From positions 2,826,556 to 2,890,555 of the forward strand of contig PZJY01000004.1 of the NCBI GenBank assembly GCA_031472005.1: 64,000 nucleotides of DNA. The letters are read 5' to 3'. The DNA is from Tetracladium setigerum. Lineage: Eukaryota > Ascomycota > Leotiomycetes > Helotiales. The position numbers and the translations under genes were made by a program. The notes beneath the pieces are model-generated. The model did not search any database. It worked only from the letters and a program-made list of their open reading frames with translations, and was not told the origin of the DNA. This document shows, in pieces, positions 47,453-59,732 of this stretch (position 1 is its first letter; the number at the start of each line of letters is the position of its first letter).

Positions 47453-48858
47453 ATGGCTTCAACCAAAATCTTTGGCCTGGAACCCGCCGAGCACCGACTT
47501 ATAATAATGCGATTTTTCCTTACAACCCGTAAGAGCGTAAGTGGAATATCAAGAGCGAAAAAGGAGAGTGTCTTGGAAACACTCTCCAAATTTGAACAGA
47601 GGAGTTCAGATGAAGAATGGGCTCAAACAACAGAAGTGAGATTTACCTCCCACTCCGTTTTCTCAGATCCGTTCATGTTCAGTCTAATTGTAACAATACT
47701 TAGTGGTTCATGAAGCATCAAAAGACGCATAGACGCGGTCGATTGCTACCAAGAATTCCTGAATCCTTGGACAATGAGAAGCAACTCGACAGTTCCAACA
47801 AGAGAAGACGAGTAGAGGAAGTAGAAACGAATGAGCAAGCTGTTGGAGATTTGATCAGTCGCTCGGAGGGAGAAAGATACGTCAGCAAAAACAACAACGA
47901 TCACGCGAGACTGGAAAGTTATCGGTCAAAATTGAAGAAACGTCTAGCTTCAACCAATAAAAAATGTTCAGTATGCATGGAGTACCGCCCGACGAGAAAA
48001 TTCTCACGAAGACACCTCGGCGTGAGTTGTACCCACCGTAACACAGTATGTAAAAGCTGTGTTTCAATGAGCATCAACACCCAGATCCCTGATGTTCAAT
48101 GGGATCAAATCAAGTGCTGTGAGTGTGAATCAATCCTGCCCTATGAGGTGGTGAAGAAATATGCCTCGCCGGAAAGCTTCCTCGCGTAAGCTACCTATCC
48201 ATGCTCTCCATTACTTGACTTGGGATGCTGAAATTGAATTAGGTATGACAAAAAGTCGCTTTTTGCAGCATTCGGCACAATCTCTGCCTTTTCCATGTGT
48301 CTCAATCCATCCTGTGGCTCGGGCCAGATACATGATGGTGGGCAGAACAACCCATCATGACCTGCAAAAATTGTCATTACAAGATGTGCTTCACTCACAA
48401 AGCTCCCTGGCATGAAGGAAAAACATGTGAGGATTTCGATGTGGAGCGTGAGGCATTAAATTCCCAGAATGAAGCTTCGGAGCGCTTCATCCGAGAAACA
48501 GCCAAAATCTGTCCTGGACCCAGTTGTGGTACTCCAATTAGTAAGAATGGCGGGTGTGATCATATGACATGTGAGTCTGCTCTGATAATATTTGAAGACT
48601 GTGCTAACAACGTTTCAAAGGTAGACGATGTGGCCACGAATTCTGTTATATTTGCAGAGCTTCCTACGACGACATCATGCGAGAGGGCAACTCTGCACAT
48701 GAGGCCTATTGCAAGTATAACAGCACAAATCTCCGGTAGTCCCTGTGCAACTGCCTATTAACGAAGACGAAGACGAGAATGAACACCTACTCGAAGACGA
48801 AGACGATCCCCGAGGACGATATCGTCGACATATTACGTTAATAACCCAACAAGAATAA
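47453..48858 (+). CDS. RBR-type E3 ubiquitin ligase, two frameshifts
   Basis: Exons 47453-47635, 47704-48185, 48243-48570 and 48621-48858 encode a RING1-IBR-RING2 protein. RING1 starts KCSVCMEYRPTRKF and includes CTHRNTVCKSC; the IBR includes SMCLNPSCGSGQIHDGG and MTCKNCHYKMCF; RING2 is complete, with CPGPSCG, the catalytic cysteine in GGCDHMTCRRC and HEFCYIC. Two single-base losses break the frame: at the GGG 48340-48342, between HDGG and PIMTC, and at the CC 48733-48734, after CKYNSTNL. Past the second break the frame continues VPVQLPINEDEDENEHLLED to a TAA at 48856. With both bases counted the total is exactly 411 codons. Read literally, translation would stop soon after the first break. 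Confidence 0.8.
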
Positions 48859-51800
48859 AAAAAACGATAGTTCTGGCCGAAAAAACGAGAACCTCCAGTT
48901 CTTGGTCATTACCAACCAAACACACCTCGCAGATTGCAGTGACTGGGGGAAAACTCATGGTTTCCTTTTAATTCAAAGACGGAAGCGCAGGGTGATTAAT
49001 AGCAACTCTGCAGCAACGGTACATTATTTCTTCGATATCTCTCACACAAGTTCGGTTCGGCTCCATGTTACCCAGCCTCTCCAGTTTCCCATGCCCACAA
49101 GGTCACACACGTACATCACTTCCCCACTCGAAGTCGCACTGTCTAGAAAGATTCTCACAAGGCTGTCTTTCTTGGTTCACTTCAACAACCATACTGAGTG
49201 AGCGCAAGATCCCCCAAACGATTCGTCTTCACCGGCGCACCACGGTGGTAACAATACAACTATCTACTTTCAATCAACAATGCAAACATTCTGCAAAATC
49301 ACACCTTTATTTACCCCACCTAATTTGCGATTATATTCACAAAAGTTCGAGGAGGATACAGAAGACGAGATGCAAAAGCCTCCTGATTTTGTCACTTGGC
49401 TTCTCTTCACCAACAATCTAGCATTCTTCGAATATTAGCACCAATACCATTGCGAGCACCCCATATTGATTTCTTCCTACATACAATCCCAGATTCGGTA
49501 TCATTACTATCTCAGCGCTGATATACTCACGAGATTTTACACATGTATACTCCAGAAGCTATTCAGCAAGCTACTATCAATGAAATTCTGAAACTATTCT
49601 CTTGCCGCTCCTGGTGATGTAGTCGTAATGTGAAATCAAAGAAACATGATCCACCCTCATGTAAAAGCCATAATGACAACCTTTGCAACAAAACCCAAAA
49701 CTACCCTCACAAATCCCTCTACTGAAGACTGATTCGAAAACAACAAGAATGAAAAACCCAATCCAGAAGGACATGGAACTTCGTAGATGTTGTGCTGTCC
49801 GCGCAAAGCCAAGGTTGTTATGAGCCGGACTTAGGATCTATTCCAACTGTGGAATAGCGCGCCAAGCTAAGCTTTTCATTTCAACCAACGTCACTACAAA
49901 ATGAGACTTTCAAAATATTCACACAACTGACTATTGCATGCCACCAAGATCACAGAAATGTTGTGAGGTTACTTCATCATAACTCACTGCATCATGCCTG
50001 ATCTCGCCATAACGGAAAGTTCATTTGCACGACCGAAAATTCCGTGTTGATCCGATTAGATTCGACATCAAACTAGACTCACTAGAGTCGAATCATTCAA
50101 TCATTTACTCGCCCAGAACTCTACTCAAAGCAAAGCCAATGATCCGAGAGGAATATATAAGGCGCATCAATACCCTGAGGGTGATGGCTGTGTCTAAAAC
50201 CCAAACTGATTATCCTGAACGCGAGAGTTCGCTGTCCCGACCAGTGACAAATCTCCGTCACCAATGCTCGATTTTCCTTGAGTCTCATTTCGCTGTCATT
50301 TATCCTATTTATGCACGCGTTGCAATTATTTAATCTTCTCTCGCGCATCTGCCGTTGTATTTATGTTATGATTTAATGTTTATCTTGAATTTCATCATCT
50401 TCTCTGTTAAGTTTGCAAAGCTTACACGCCGCTATCATGCATGTTTTTTTACTTTGATTTGTTTTGTTAATTTGAAAATTGCCATGATTTCAATTTTTAG
50501 CAATCTGCGCTCCAATTTATCGTTTAGGTTGACATTTTACGCACATTTTTTGTCACTTGCACACTTCGGAGCATCAGCCATTATTCGGCAAGCTATGTGC
50601 GATCCCGCAGCTGACCGGTCCGTATTTGGTGAGGTTCTCTAGCTGTGGGAGCCCAGAACCTCAAATTTTAGATAGGTGGCCAAGTGTTTGCCATAGTTGC
50701 TCTGTGAGACCCAAAGTCTGATCTGTCGGTACATCGCGTAGCCAGGACAACTGCAGGCTCTCAGCAACAATCGATAAACCTTACAAACAGTGGTTTTTAT
50801 AAATCAAGTCGTTGTAATGTTATGCCCTCATGAATATTGACCTTCCTCTGACCACAATATCTGGCAGAATGCCTCTGAGAAAGGCATTTGGACGATCAAG
50901 TGATTGCGTTCCATGCTCTTACCCATTTACCATCGGTTTCCTCCCATAGAAGTGTACAATGGTGGGCAAATGAAGGAAACGCATATTCCCCGTCCTTGAG
51001 CTCTGCTGGGATGACAGCGTTTTGCAAACACAACAATACCTATGATCGCGACGGTCAAGCCCTCCCACCACAATGACGAACTGCACCCAACATCCGCGCT
51101 AGTCATCCAAAGACCACCGCGGAACAAATCAACTTCTCACTTTCCGCGATCGCTCCTAAATCAGCCACCCCACATACCCAAAATGGCTAGAGCCGAGCCC
51201 TTCATAGCCGATCATACAGCTATAATTCAAAATAAGCCGAGCCCCTCCTAAAATTGTCCTATTAGTCGTGCGGTCCTCAGCATGACCTTAAAAGGCCACA
51301 GCAGGTAGGTGACCATGGGTAAGTACAAAAAGGCCTAGTTGCTGTGTGGTTGGGGCAGAGCCGAGCGGAAATTGGGGGCATACTTGCTTAGGGAAACCGA
51401 AGCTATAAACTCCTGGGACACCTCCCACCCCAGGCAAGTTTGCAAGGCTCATCTACCAAGTGGTGGATGGTGCTAGAGTTTTGCCATTTTGGTTTTCGGG
51501 TGAGGACCTCTTTTTTTGGCAATTGTTTTGGGGGCAACCGCAATCCAAACAAAATTCACTTTTTAGGGGGAGGGAGATTGAACACCACGATGTTTTTTGA
51601 TGAGAAAAATCAAGGCGATTGGAAAAGAATTGTATCTTTCTTTCAATTATCTTCATCTTTTGTAAATTAATTTAGTGGACTGGCTGCGCTGCTTCTGCTA
51701 CAGTACTCACATATTTGAGGGCGTTGCCAAGCAAGCTGGTTGCTTGCTGAGAGTCCGCCCGAAGCGCAGGACTCTCAGCACCCCTCGAAAAACCACCCAA

Positions 51801-52385
51801 AGACAACCAGACCTCTATAAGTGCGCTCTCGCATGACTCAGGATTCTTAAATATTACTCTTTAGAACACATATTTGAGAAATCTGAGTGTAGGCTGGTGA
51901 GTGTCAATACCGGAGGCTGCTCTTCGTTGCGGCGCGCCTCCCAAGCTGGCAGGTGGGCGAGTACCGTGAAAAGAAATAAGTCAGTGGTAACACAGAAATA
52001 GAAGATGGAGTGCTAGTTTTTCAAATTTAGAAGTCACTTGAAACAAAGGTTTCGTCATGTTGCTTGTTACTGTGTTTTGCCTCTCCTCAATTTCTCAAGA
52101 AGAGTCTGACAAAATTAGATCCTCCTTTTTCTGCGAGGATCCTATCCTCTAGATATTTCGAATATTTTTAGCAGTAGCCAGCAACATTGCGCAACTCTAA
52201 GACGACATTCATTCCCTGTAAATTGGATAAACAAAATCACATTTTCTTGCATTTTTGTCTTGGGTTTTATGCGCTAGGATTGTAAAAGTCCATTGAGTGA
52301 GCTTAAGAATCCAGGTTTACTCTAGCAAATACAATACAATACAAATCTCCTGTCTATTTCAAAGCAACTTCCTCCCAATTCTTCA
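48859..52385. other. 3.5 kb intergenic region without a supported gene
   Basis: Numerous short open frames occur but none has a domain, signal peptide or credible splice pattern. There is no long terminal repeat or terminal inverted repeat pair that I can see. The one structured element is the hairpin at 51745-51780. Confidence 0.4.
51745..51780. repeat. Perfect 12-bp inverted repeat (hairpin)
   Basis: TGCTGAGAGTCC at 51745-51756 is exactly complementary to GGACTCTCAGCA at 51769-51780, with a 12-base spacer. A second smaller inverted repeat, GCAAGC/GCTTGC, lies immediately upstream (about 51731-51747). Confidence 0.75.
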
Positions 52386-53389
52386 TCAAATCTCCCCAAA
52401 CTTAAACATCCCCAACTCAAACTCCCCTCACCCTTCGTCCAAATCCTCTTCGCACTCTCCCCCTCCGCCGCGCCCGCAGCCACATAAACAGGCCACAAAT
52501 GCTCCAAACTCGGATGCGCCTTTCTCAAATCCGCCCTCTCCAACAACTTCCTCAGCCTCTCCTCCCTCTCCCCTCGTCACCCTTCTTCCCACCCTCCACA
52601 GCCGCCCTCAAAGCCTCATCAAAATCCTTCGTATATTTCCGTGGTTCCCCAAGAGGGAATTCCAGATCCCGTAGATTATGCACGGCCATTCCGGAGACGA
52701 TGATCTGGACTCCTTGGTCACGGAGGGGAGCAAGTGCTTTTCCTAGGGCGAAATAGGGCGTTGGGTCGTTGTTGGAGGAGCGGTAGGGGAGGGATAGTTG
52801 GACTATGGGGATGGATGGGAAGAGGGAGGTGGATGAGTTGGGGGGAAGGCGACAGAGAAGACGGCGAAGACGCCGTGGTCGAGGCCGCGCTTTGTAGGAC
52901 GTGTGGGAATGGAGGAGGAGGTTAGGAGGGATGAGACGGTAGCTGCTAGTGAAGGGGAGCCGGTGTTGGGGTATTGGTGTTTGTAATAGTGGGCTGGAAA
53001 GCCGTAGAAGCTGGTTCAGTGTTAGTGGCTGTCCGGGGATTGTTTGGAACTCTGTTTGGTTGGGAAAGGGCAGGTGAAGGTGCGAAGCAAGAGAATCGTA
53101 CTCATAGATAAGATCTGTTTTTTCACTGCTATTGATCTCGACAGCACCTGGAATAGAACTCTCCCAGTGGGCGGAGATGACGACAACGGCCTTTGGTTTT
53201 ACGTCGTTTACTATCTCTTTGCCGATGCTTTGGAGTCTGGGGTATACTGAGTGGTCGGTGTCGTAGATGATGTTTGGCTAAGATGTTATTAGTGTTTTGA
53301 ATATGGAAAAGAAGAGATCGAAATGAAACAAAAAGACTTACGCCACCGTGGCTCAAGAAGTAAATGGGGGTTTTCTTGACTGTTGACAT
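52386..53389 (-). CDS. Extradiol ring-cleavage dioxygenase (LigB/DODA type), three frameshifts
   Basis: Exons 53342-53389, 53102-53277 and 52386-53010 encode a class III extradiol dioxygenase. It begins MSTVKKTPIYFLSHGG, whose histidine binds the metal, then PNIIYDTDHSVYP, VVVISAHWESS (second histidine), DFYGFPAHYY after intron 2, GLDHGVFAVFSVAFP, IPIVQLSLPY, and VSGMAVHNLRD. Three single-base losses break exon 3, each in a run of one base: 52840-52845 (after VAFPP), 52570-52573 (before ERLRKLLERAD) and 52410-52413 (before MFKFGEI and the stop). With all three counted the total is 284 codons. An upstream open frame at 53353-53574 with a hydrophobic start could be a missed N-terminal anchor. 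Substrates of this family are catechols such as DOPA. Confidence 0.78.
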
Positions 53390-53937
53390 ATCGACAGCAC
53401 GAGGGAAGTGGTAAATTGACGCTTAAGCTGGGCAAATAATTGCTTGGCGCGAAGAGTGGAGGAGTGAGAAGCCACAATTTCAAAGGTTTGAGGAGGAAGA
53501 AGGATGGCTATAAAGATTGCTGCAGAAGCAGAAGCAACGAGTGCAGTGAGAAGTGGACGAGCTGAGAAGAACATGAGGACTTATAAGTGAGAAGAATGTG
53601 GTTGACTGTTGTCGAAGGTGTTATTTATCTGTGTGCTGATTGGTTGATTTGTAAGACGTTGCGAAGGTCTTCGGCTCCCGCTCGGCTACGTAAGCGTGAC
53701 CGACGGGAGACTTTGAAGGTTTAATTCAATGATAATGGAACATGATATGGCAAACCGATTCGGCACTTTATTCTTGATGAAACGCCACTTTGCTTGCTAA
53801 GAATCCTTTGGCCTTTTATCCTTGTGGCTTATGCGCCTTCCGAGCCAAATTGCCAAAAGAACGCCGAGGAAGAGCAGAATTCCTACCTGAACTCCTCCCA
53901 GCCATGATTCTTCATCTCCCTTTCGTCCCTCAGCTAG
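53390..53937. other. Intergenic; possible N-terminal extension of the dioxygenase
   Basis: On the minus strand an ATG at 53574 opens MFFSARPLLTALVASASAA with a hydrophobic segment, running into the dioxygenase exon in a different frame. One missing base would join it as ...FPRAVDMSTVKK. The remainder shows nothing. Confidence 0.35.
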
Positions 53938-54846
53938 TCACAGTGTAGGTTTGTCACCCACGGCTGGTATATGCTCGTTGAGAAACTTCTCCACGTCGTC
54001 TATCTCCTCTGGTGTTGCTGAATGTTCCAGTCCCCTATTGATTATATTAGCAACGCGTCCCACCATAACCGAACGTCGGCATATGTTACTCACTTATACA
54101 TCTTGATATCAACCTTCCACCCCATCTTCTGCAGCTGCTTCGCACTCTGCAATCCCCACTCCGGTCTAACCAACGGATCAGAGTCTCCATGTCCCATCCA
54201 AATCGACGTCTCCTTATTCGGGTTATCACTCGAAGTGAATTCCTTGATCTTGTTGTGCAATAACAGATAACAACTCAATCCAAATATACCCCCAAGCTTC
54301 TGTGGCGCGGTAATGCCAGAGAAAAGAGACATGGCTCCTCCTTGGGAAAATCCACCGATGACTATGCGATTTGAAGGAATACCGGAGTCGATTTCGGTCT
54401 TAATGAGGGAATGGAAGTAGGTTTGAGACTTTACAATCCCAACTTCGTCTTGGCCGGCTGTGAGGTCGCCGAAGGAGGTCTATTAAATGATTAGCTTGGT
54501 TCGAGAGAGCAATGCTTTGGCGGGAGTATTTTGATAAACGGACGGCTTGTCGAGGTCTTACAATATCATACCATCCAGGCATACGCATTCCAAAGTTCTG
54601 TAGCAAATAATCAGTCTTGGGTCTAGATATACACGGAGGCAAAGGGGGAATGGAACCTACCACAGAGATGGGAATCGGAGGCGCATTTGGGAAGATAAAT
54701 TTGACTTCCTCAAACTTTTGTCGGCGTCGCCAGTTTTCTGCCAGCGAGACCCAGCCTGCGCCCGAGTCACCCAGACCGTGGGCCATTATAACTGTTGCAG
54801 TATGCTTTGTGACGGCGGGGATAATGAGGGCGGTTGGAGAAGACAT
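53938..54846 (-). CDS. APT1: Acyl-protein thioesterase 1
   Basis: Exons 54661-54846, 54562-54597, 54094-54479 and 53938-54034 join in phase to 234 residues, the usual family length. The protein starts MSSPTALIIPAVTKHTATVI and has no signal peptide. HGLGDSGAGW is the oxyanion-hole region, FPNAPPIPIS and RMPGWYDI follow, the nucleophile is in IGGFSQGGAMSLF, the aspartate in GHGDSDPLVRP, and the histidine in GLEHSATPEE. A 12-codon exon 2 carries NFGMRMPGWYDI. The enzyme removes palmitate from cysteines of cytosolic proteins such as Ras and G-alpha. All motifs are intact, and no frameshift occurs although both flanking genes have them. Confidence 0.95.
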
Positions 54847-55398
54847 GATGAGGGGTTTGTCGCAACCGTGAGGGGGGGTGTTTTGGTGTATAGAAATCGC
54901 TGGAGACTGCCCCCTATCCCGACAAGAATTGTAGATAAAGAGTTGGCGAGAGAGGTAATACAATTGCTGTGCTGGATCCTGATGTTTTGATACTGGAGCT
55001 TCAAGAGCTTCAAGTCTCAAAGTACTGTCAAAAAGGCTTGGCAATTGCTTATCGTGTCTTGTTGACTTAGGATAAGAAACGGCCTCCATCCCCAGTCAGA
55101 CGACAACCAACTTCTGAAATGAATTCCTCTAAATTTCATCACGCGTCACCAGAAAACAGGCATCTCTCTTCCAAGCCAGAACTAATGCGCGGCCTTTTCT
55201 TGCGCTTCTTTCTTGCATTTTAGCTTGCATTCATCTTTCCCTTTCCTTTCGGTATTTGCGGACTATCCAGCTTGACCTTCTTCAATGTTGTTGTAAACAA
55301 AGGCTCCAGCAGACAACCAAATATACTCTACCACACTCACAACGCAACACAAGCACAAAAAATCAGGATATATACACAACCTTCATACCACCAGATCC
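54847..55398. other. Divergent promoter region of APT1 and IVY1
   Basis: The two genes start away from each other. Open frames upstream of APT1 read as chance extensions. No element was identified. Confidence 0.4.
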
Positions 55399-57094
55399 AT
55401 GGCGCCCCCTTCGCGCCCCCCATCCCCTTCGCCAAGCGCCCTCCCCCAATCCCCTCCTCGCCAACCTTCTCTTACGCCAGCACCGCCAATCCAATACCCT
55501 CCTCATTCAACCTCCCTCTCCCCCCAGCTCCTCGCCCCTCTCACGCCGTCCTCACCAAGCTCGACCTTGAAGCCTCCCAACATGCCTACTCCACCCTCCT
55601 CTCCTCTGCCAAAGAATACCGACAATCGCTCGCGGCACTCTCACTCTCCGCCTCGACCTTCGGCTCCGCGCTTGAAGCATGCGCTCGACTCAAGGAGGCT
55701 CGGAGCGATGCGCTGCATAGCTTAAGTGGTGGAGGGAGCATGTCGAACTCATTCAATGCAAAGGGGACTTGTACTGCGGATAGCCTGCTTGCGGCGAGTG
55801 GTGTGCATCAACTGATTGCAAATCATCAGCAGATCCTCTCCGAGACCGTCTATCGCTCGTTTGAAGTTCCTATGCTCCACGAGCTAGACACCTGGAGGAG
55901 GCGGATGGAGGAAGAAGAAGTATCTTATCAAAAAGAAGCAAAGGGATTATCCAAAGAAATCCGCAGGTTAGAGAAAGAAGGATTACGACTTCATCGCCAG
56001 CGAAAACGCGACGTGGGAGTATTTAGAGAACATCTCGTCCTGCTAACGAGCAAACTGGACGGCCTCACCACCCTTCACGGGTCGCACTCCCGCGGTTTAT
56101 TGGCAGATAGTCAAGACCTAAGCAAAGGCGTTGTAGAATGCTCCGCCGGCCTTGTCCGCGCCGAAGTCGACATCTTCGAAGCTCTTGCACGCAAAGGCTG
56201 GTCTGGCGGCGGTCTGGACGAATTGTTAGAAAAAGGTAAAGATCTATTCGCCAACGAAAGCGATACCATTCCATCCCACTTCGGCCAAAGCAATAATAAC
56301 CCAAACAACGGCAATAAAATATTCTCCATTCTCCCACAGAATAAATCAATTTTAGCGGTTGAGGGGGCGGAGGAGAGAGCTGGCGGTGGAGGGCACCCTC
56401 ACCATAAGAGGAATGATAGTTTATTGACGGATGGGTTGACATATCAGAGTCTTGCTGGCGCAGTGCAGAGGGAGACGGATGTTGCAAGTATTTTCTCTGA
56501 GAGTGGTGGTGGGGGTGGGACGACGGGGATATTGAATCGTTCAAGAGGTGTAAGGCCGTTTAGTCCGCCGCCGTTGGAGAGGGTTAGGGTGGGTGCTGAT
56601 TCTGATCCATTGGAGGGGAGGAGGGGGTTTGGAAGGAGCGATAATGAGGAGAGAGGAAGGACGGGGAGTGTTAATCGAGGAGAGGTAGATGTTGGTGGAG
56701 AACTGGAAGTTGAAATCAATGAGGAGGAGGAAGAAGAAGAAGATGTCGAAGAAATGAGGAAAGAAATCCCTGTTTTCACGAGGACTTCAGATGGGATTGA
56801 AGGCAGTGATTATCTGAGTGCCAGGACGACGAGGATCTCGGAGGATGATGAGGGGGGAGTCATGCACAACGACGGGAAATCTCAAGTAGTGGAGGAGCAT
56901 CATGGAAGAAGAAAAAAGATTCTGAATCCGGACATGGAGAGGAGCAGGCTTTGGAGAGTGAGGATGATAGTATCATTCGCCATGAGGGTATACATGGTCA
57001 TTGCCATGGTACTTCGAGTGCGGGAAAGCCTTCTCCGCCGAGGCAGAGAGAGAGGAGGTGGAGCGTTACTGATAGCGGGGTTGCTTCGGAGTAG
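55399..57094 (+). CDS. IVY1: IVY1-like phospholipid-binding, BAR-type protein, two frameshifts
   Basis: The gene appears to be one exon of about 565 residues. The start MAPP at 55399 must shift frame once, in the C5 run 55405-55409, to reach FAPPIPFAKRPPPIPSSPTF and the helical core. That core includes LTKLDLEASQHAYSTLLSSA, VYRSFEVPMLHELDTWRRRM, LSKEIRRLEKEGLRLHRQRK and ECSAGLVRAEVDIFEALARKG. This matches fungal IVY1, an inverse-BAR-like protein of vacuolar membranes that binds phospholipids and Ypt7. The second half is disordered, with Gly- and Glu-rich runs. A second loss in the G6 run 56852-56857 is needed to continue HAQRREISSSGGASWKKK and reach the natural end TDSGVASE at 57094. Both corrections together restore a multiple of three. 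Confidence 0.75.
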
Positions 57095-57964
57095 GGCTGG
57101 CATAAAAGTCAGGTGTCATATTCCTAAGATTGAGTAGCTGGCTTCAACATGTTTGAATCGAGAGGTTAGTTGCATGTGAAGGGGTAGAAGGGGAGTTGTC
57201 GAAACAAAGAATAGAAGAAGGAGAGGAGGAGGAAACATTTATTATACCCTGGAGTGTTGGCTGAGTTGTTTTTGGAGAATCAAAGAGGTCGCAGTTGTGG
57301 AAGTTGTTGTAGTGGTGTTTTTGCGTAATGCACATTCGGTTTGGCTCTGTTACAACTTTCTTGTTTATACTTTGAATTGGGTTGGATTCAACATTTGGCC
57401 AGTGCATTCATGAGGTAGATAGTAAGATTACATACATAAGATACCTCCATAATTTTATTAAGCAAGGCATTTTCGATATTGAGATTGTGACTAGATTCGT
57501 CTCATGAAAATTACATTAGACCAATACCTACCCTACCTAGGTCCAATATTCTTACCCTGCTATTGTATATCTTGTGAGTCTTCTCATTGGAATAATTCCC
57601 ACCCCATTGTAGCTGAAGAGTGGAGTGAAGAGGGTTTGAAGAATGAATGAAGTATGCTTGCCATGACAAATTGTAATATTTGCTTCGTATCTACGCTCGC
57701 TGAGGAAAAACCGTGTATTATCAAGTTTCATTATACAACCACTTCTATCCATCCACAGCAGTGCACTACCAAAAAAGAACCAGCCTCCCACCAAAACGCC
57801 TTTCCCGCCTGTTCTCCCTCCCAGGTATGCGCTGAACATCATTCTTTGGGTATCGATCGCATTTCTTCCTCATCCTGCTTCACTTTGCTTCAGCTCTGTT
57901 TGTCTACTGTCCATTCCCACTACAGCATTATAGTTCAGATCTACACCCCTTGACACCAACCCAA
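57095..57964. other. Convergent intergenic region
   Basis: This stretch holds the 3' flanks of IVY1 and NUP53. Short open frames are without features. Confidence 0.4.
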
Positions 57965-59343
57965 TTAGTCCTCCTTCTCCCCTCCAACAATCTCTAACAA
58001 CCCCGTCCACGAGTCTATCCACCACATAACCTTCCAATAGAAACTCGCCCGTGCCCAATCAAATTCGCCACTATCCGTCCTAGGCACTGCGCTACCAATG
58101 ATGTCGCCCGTGAACCAGCCAATAATGGGTAGTTTGGAGATGACGCGTTGGCTGTAAGAACTCCGCGGTAGGAGGGCTTGTTCGGCGGGAGAAGAGTCAT
58201 GCGTTTTGCTGTCGGGATTTTGGCGCAGAAGGCGGAGGGAGCGGTGGCAGTTGTGCTGCTGGTAGTGGGCTGTTGGGAAGATGAGGTGGGGAAGCTGGAG
58301 AAACCAGTAACAGTTGCGGAGGAGGCGGTGTTGCTAGTTGTGTTGGAGAGAGTGTTCGTGTCGAGAGTATAAGAGGATGTGTGGGAGTCTGGCGGCGAGA
58401 GGGAGAAGTCGCCGCGTGATGCGCTGCCAATTGATGGTGTCCCAAAGGGCGTGGGAGTGTCGAAGTACCTCTTCTATTCGAGAATTCTGCGCCTGCAGTG
58501 CTAAATGGTCCGCCTCCTATACCTCCGGCGGGTATGGCTGCATCGGATGTAGGTGGGACTCCACGATATGCTTCTGCGTAAACCAGATGCCCGTGGATAG
58601 TTTGTGGTGAAGATTCGATGGCTGCTGTAGCTGCCTCGCCAGACTCGAAAGTGATTTTGATCCAGTGGTCTCCTCCTGCAAATCTAAGCGCCTTCACCTT
58701 TTCTTCTGCTGTCATCGGTTTTCGGCGCAGGGAGGCCTGATCGCGTAGATCCGACTTGTATTTTCGCTGATCGCCTGGAGCGTCTCGTGGGTAGTCCTCG
58801 CATATCCTACCACCGATCCTCTCATACTCTCTAATCGCCGCATATGCTTGGTTCGCCTTGAATCCTCGCAATATAACTTCGGTAGGCTCTTTGTGAACGT
58901 ATCTTGCTGATGATCCACCAGTAGTTGCATCCGTCTGCGTCAAGGGCCCGCTCTGACCCATGCTTGGTTGTGAGATCGAGGTGGAGAGTGAGCCTTTGCG
59001 CTGAGGAGGATCGACCGGCGCAGAATCTCTATTTTGAAGGAAGGCAGAAAAGAGCGCATCTGCTGCGTTCAAGGTTGGATCTTCCTTCCTCACGGCAGCT
59101 GGGGTCCCTGTCCTCGATCGAGATCGTCTTGTAGATTTTCCAAATGAGCCTGTTTCTGGAACCTGTCTTCGTCCTGATCTGAGGCTCTCGTTTCTATAAT
59201 TAAGCTTGTCAGGACAATAATCGGTCATGATGGGCAAGATGTGATGCTCACCCAGGATACAACATCGCATATGGGCGCTGGATTCCATCTTCGCCAACGT
59301 ATAATTCCTCATCAGGAACATTATGAAGGATAAGGGGAGGCAT
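57965..59343 (-). CDS. NUP53: Nucleoporin NUP53/NUP35-type, two frameshifts
   Basis: Exon 1 (59252-59343) starts MPPLILHNVPDEELYVGEDG and exon 2 (57965-59193) follows a GTGAGC..TAG intron. The RRM-like MPPN domain carries PTEVILRGFKANQAYAAIRE, then GGDHWIKITFESGEAATAAI and IHGHLVYAEAYRG. After it the frame breaks at the GGG 58453-58455 (plus strand), continuing TPFGTPSIGSASRGDFSLSP; a second break at 58187-58189 continues AEQALLPRSSYSQRVISKLP. The end FDWARASFYWKVMWWIDSW is the C-terminal membrane-binding helix of fungal Nup53. With both bases counted the product is 440 residues. The protein sits in the nuclear pore inner ring. It is divergent from FMP46. Confidence 0.85.
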
Positions 59344-59732
59344 CGCGATCTGGTCGCAGGATTTCGTCGCAGGAGTTCGTCGCAAAGGGTGTCAGATGGA
59401 TCTTAGATCAAAGCGATATTTGTCGCGATTCAAAAGTGGTGATATTCTCTCTCAGAGGGTGATAGATGAGTTTCGAGTTGATTCACGTCCACGTCCACAC
59501 AAAATCTGATGCGGCTCTGTTCTGGCACAGCAACAGCGTCCTTGGCGGTTCCCCCAAAGAGCTGTGACAGGGGAAATTTAAGGTTCCTTCTAAGCGACCA
59601 ACAGCTCATTCGGTTCTAACGTCATAGGAGATTTTGTACTCAACGTCAGTTGCTGCCTTCTCTACATTACGACCAGCAATCAGCAATTGAACAACCTTCC
59701 TCATCCCAACAGCTCGACGAATTCTTTTCAAG
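59344..59732. promoter_or_regulatory. Divergent promoter region of NUP53 and FMP46
   Basis: The region contains a 13-base tandem repeat (GTCGCAGGA at 59353 and 59366, then GTCGCA at 59379)  just upstream of the NUP53 start. No other element was identified. Confidence 0.5.

Noticed and set aside
48859..52385. A transposon or retroelement remnant
   Set aside because: I found no polymerase, transposase or paired terminal repeats; only one small hairpin is clear.
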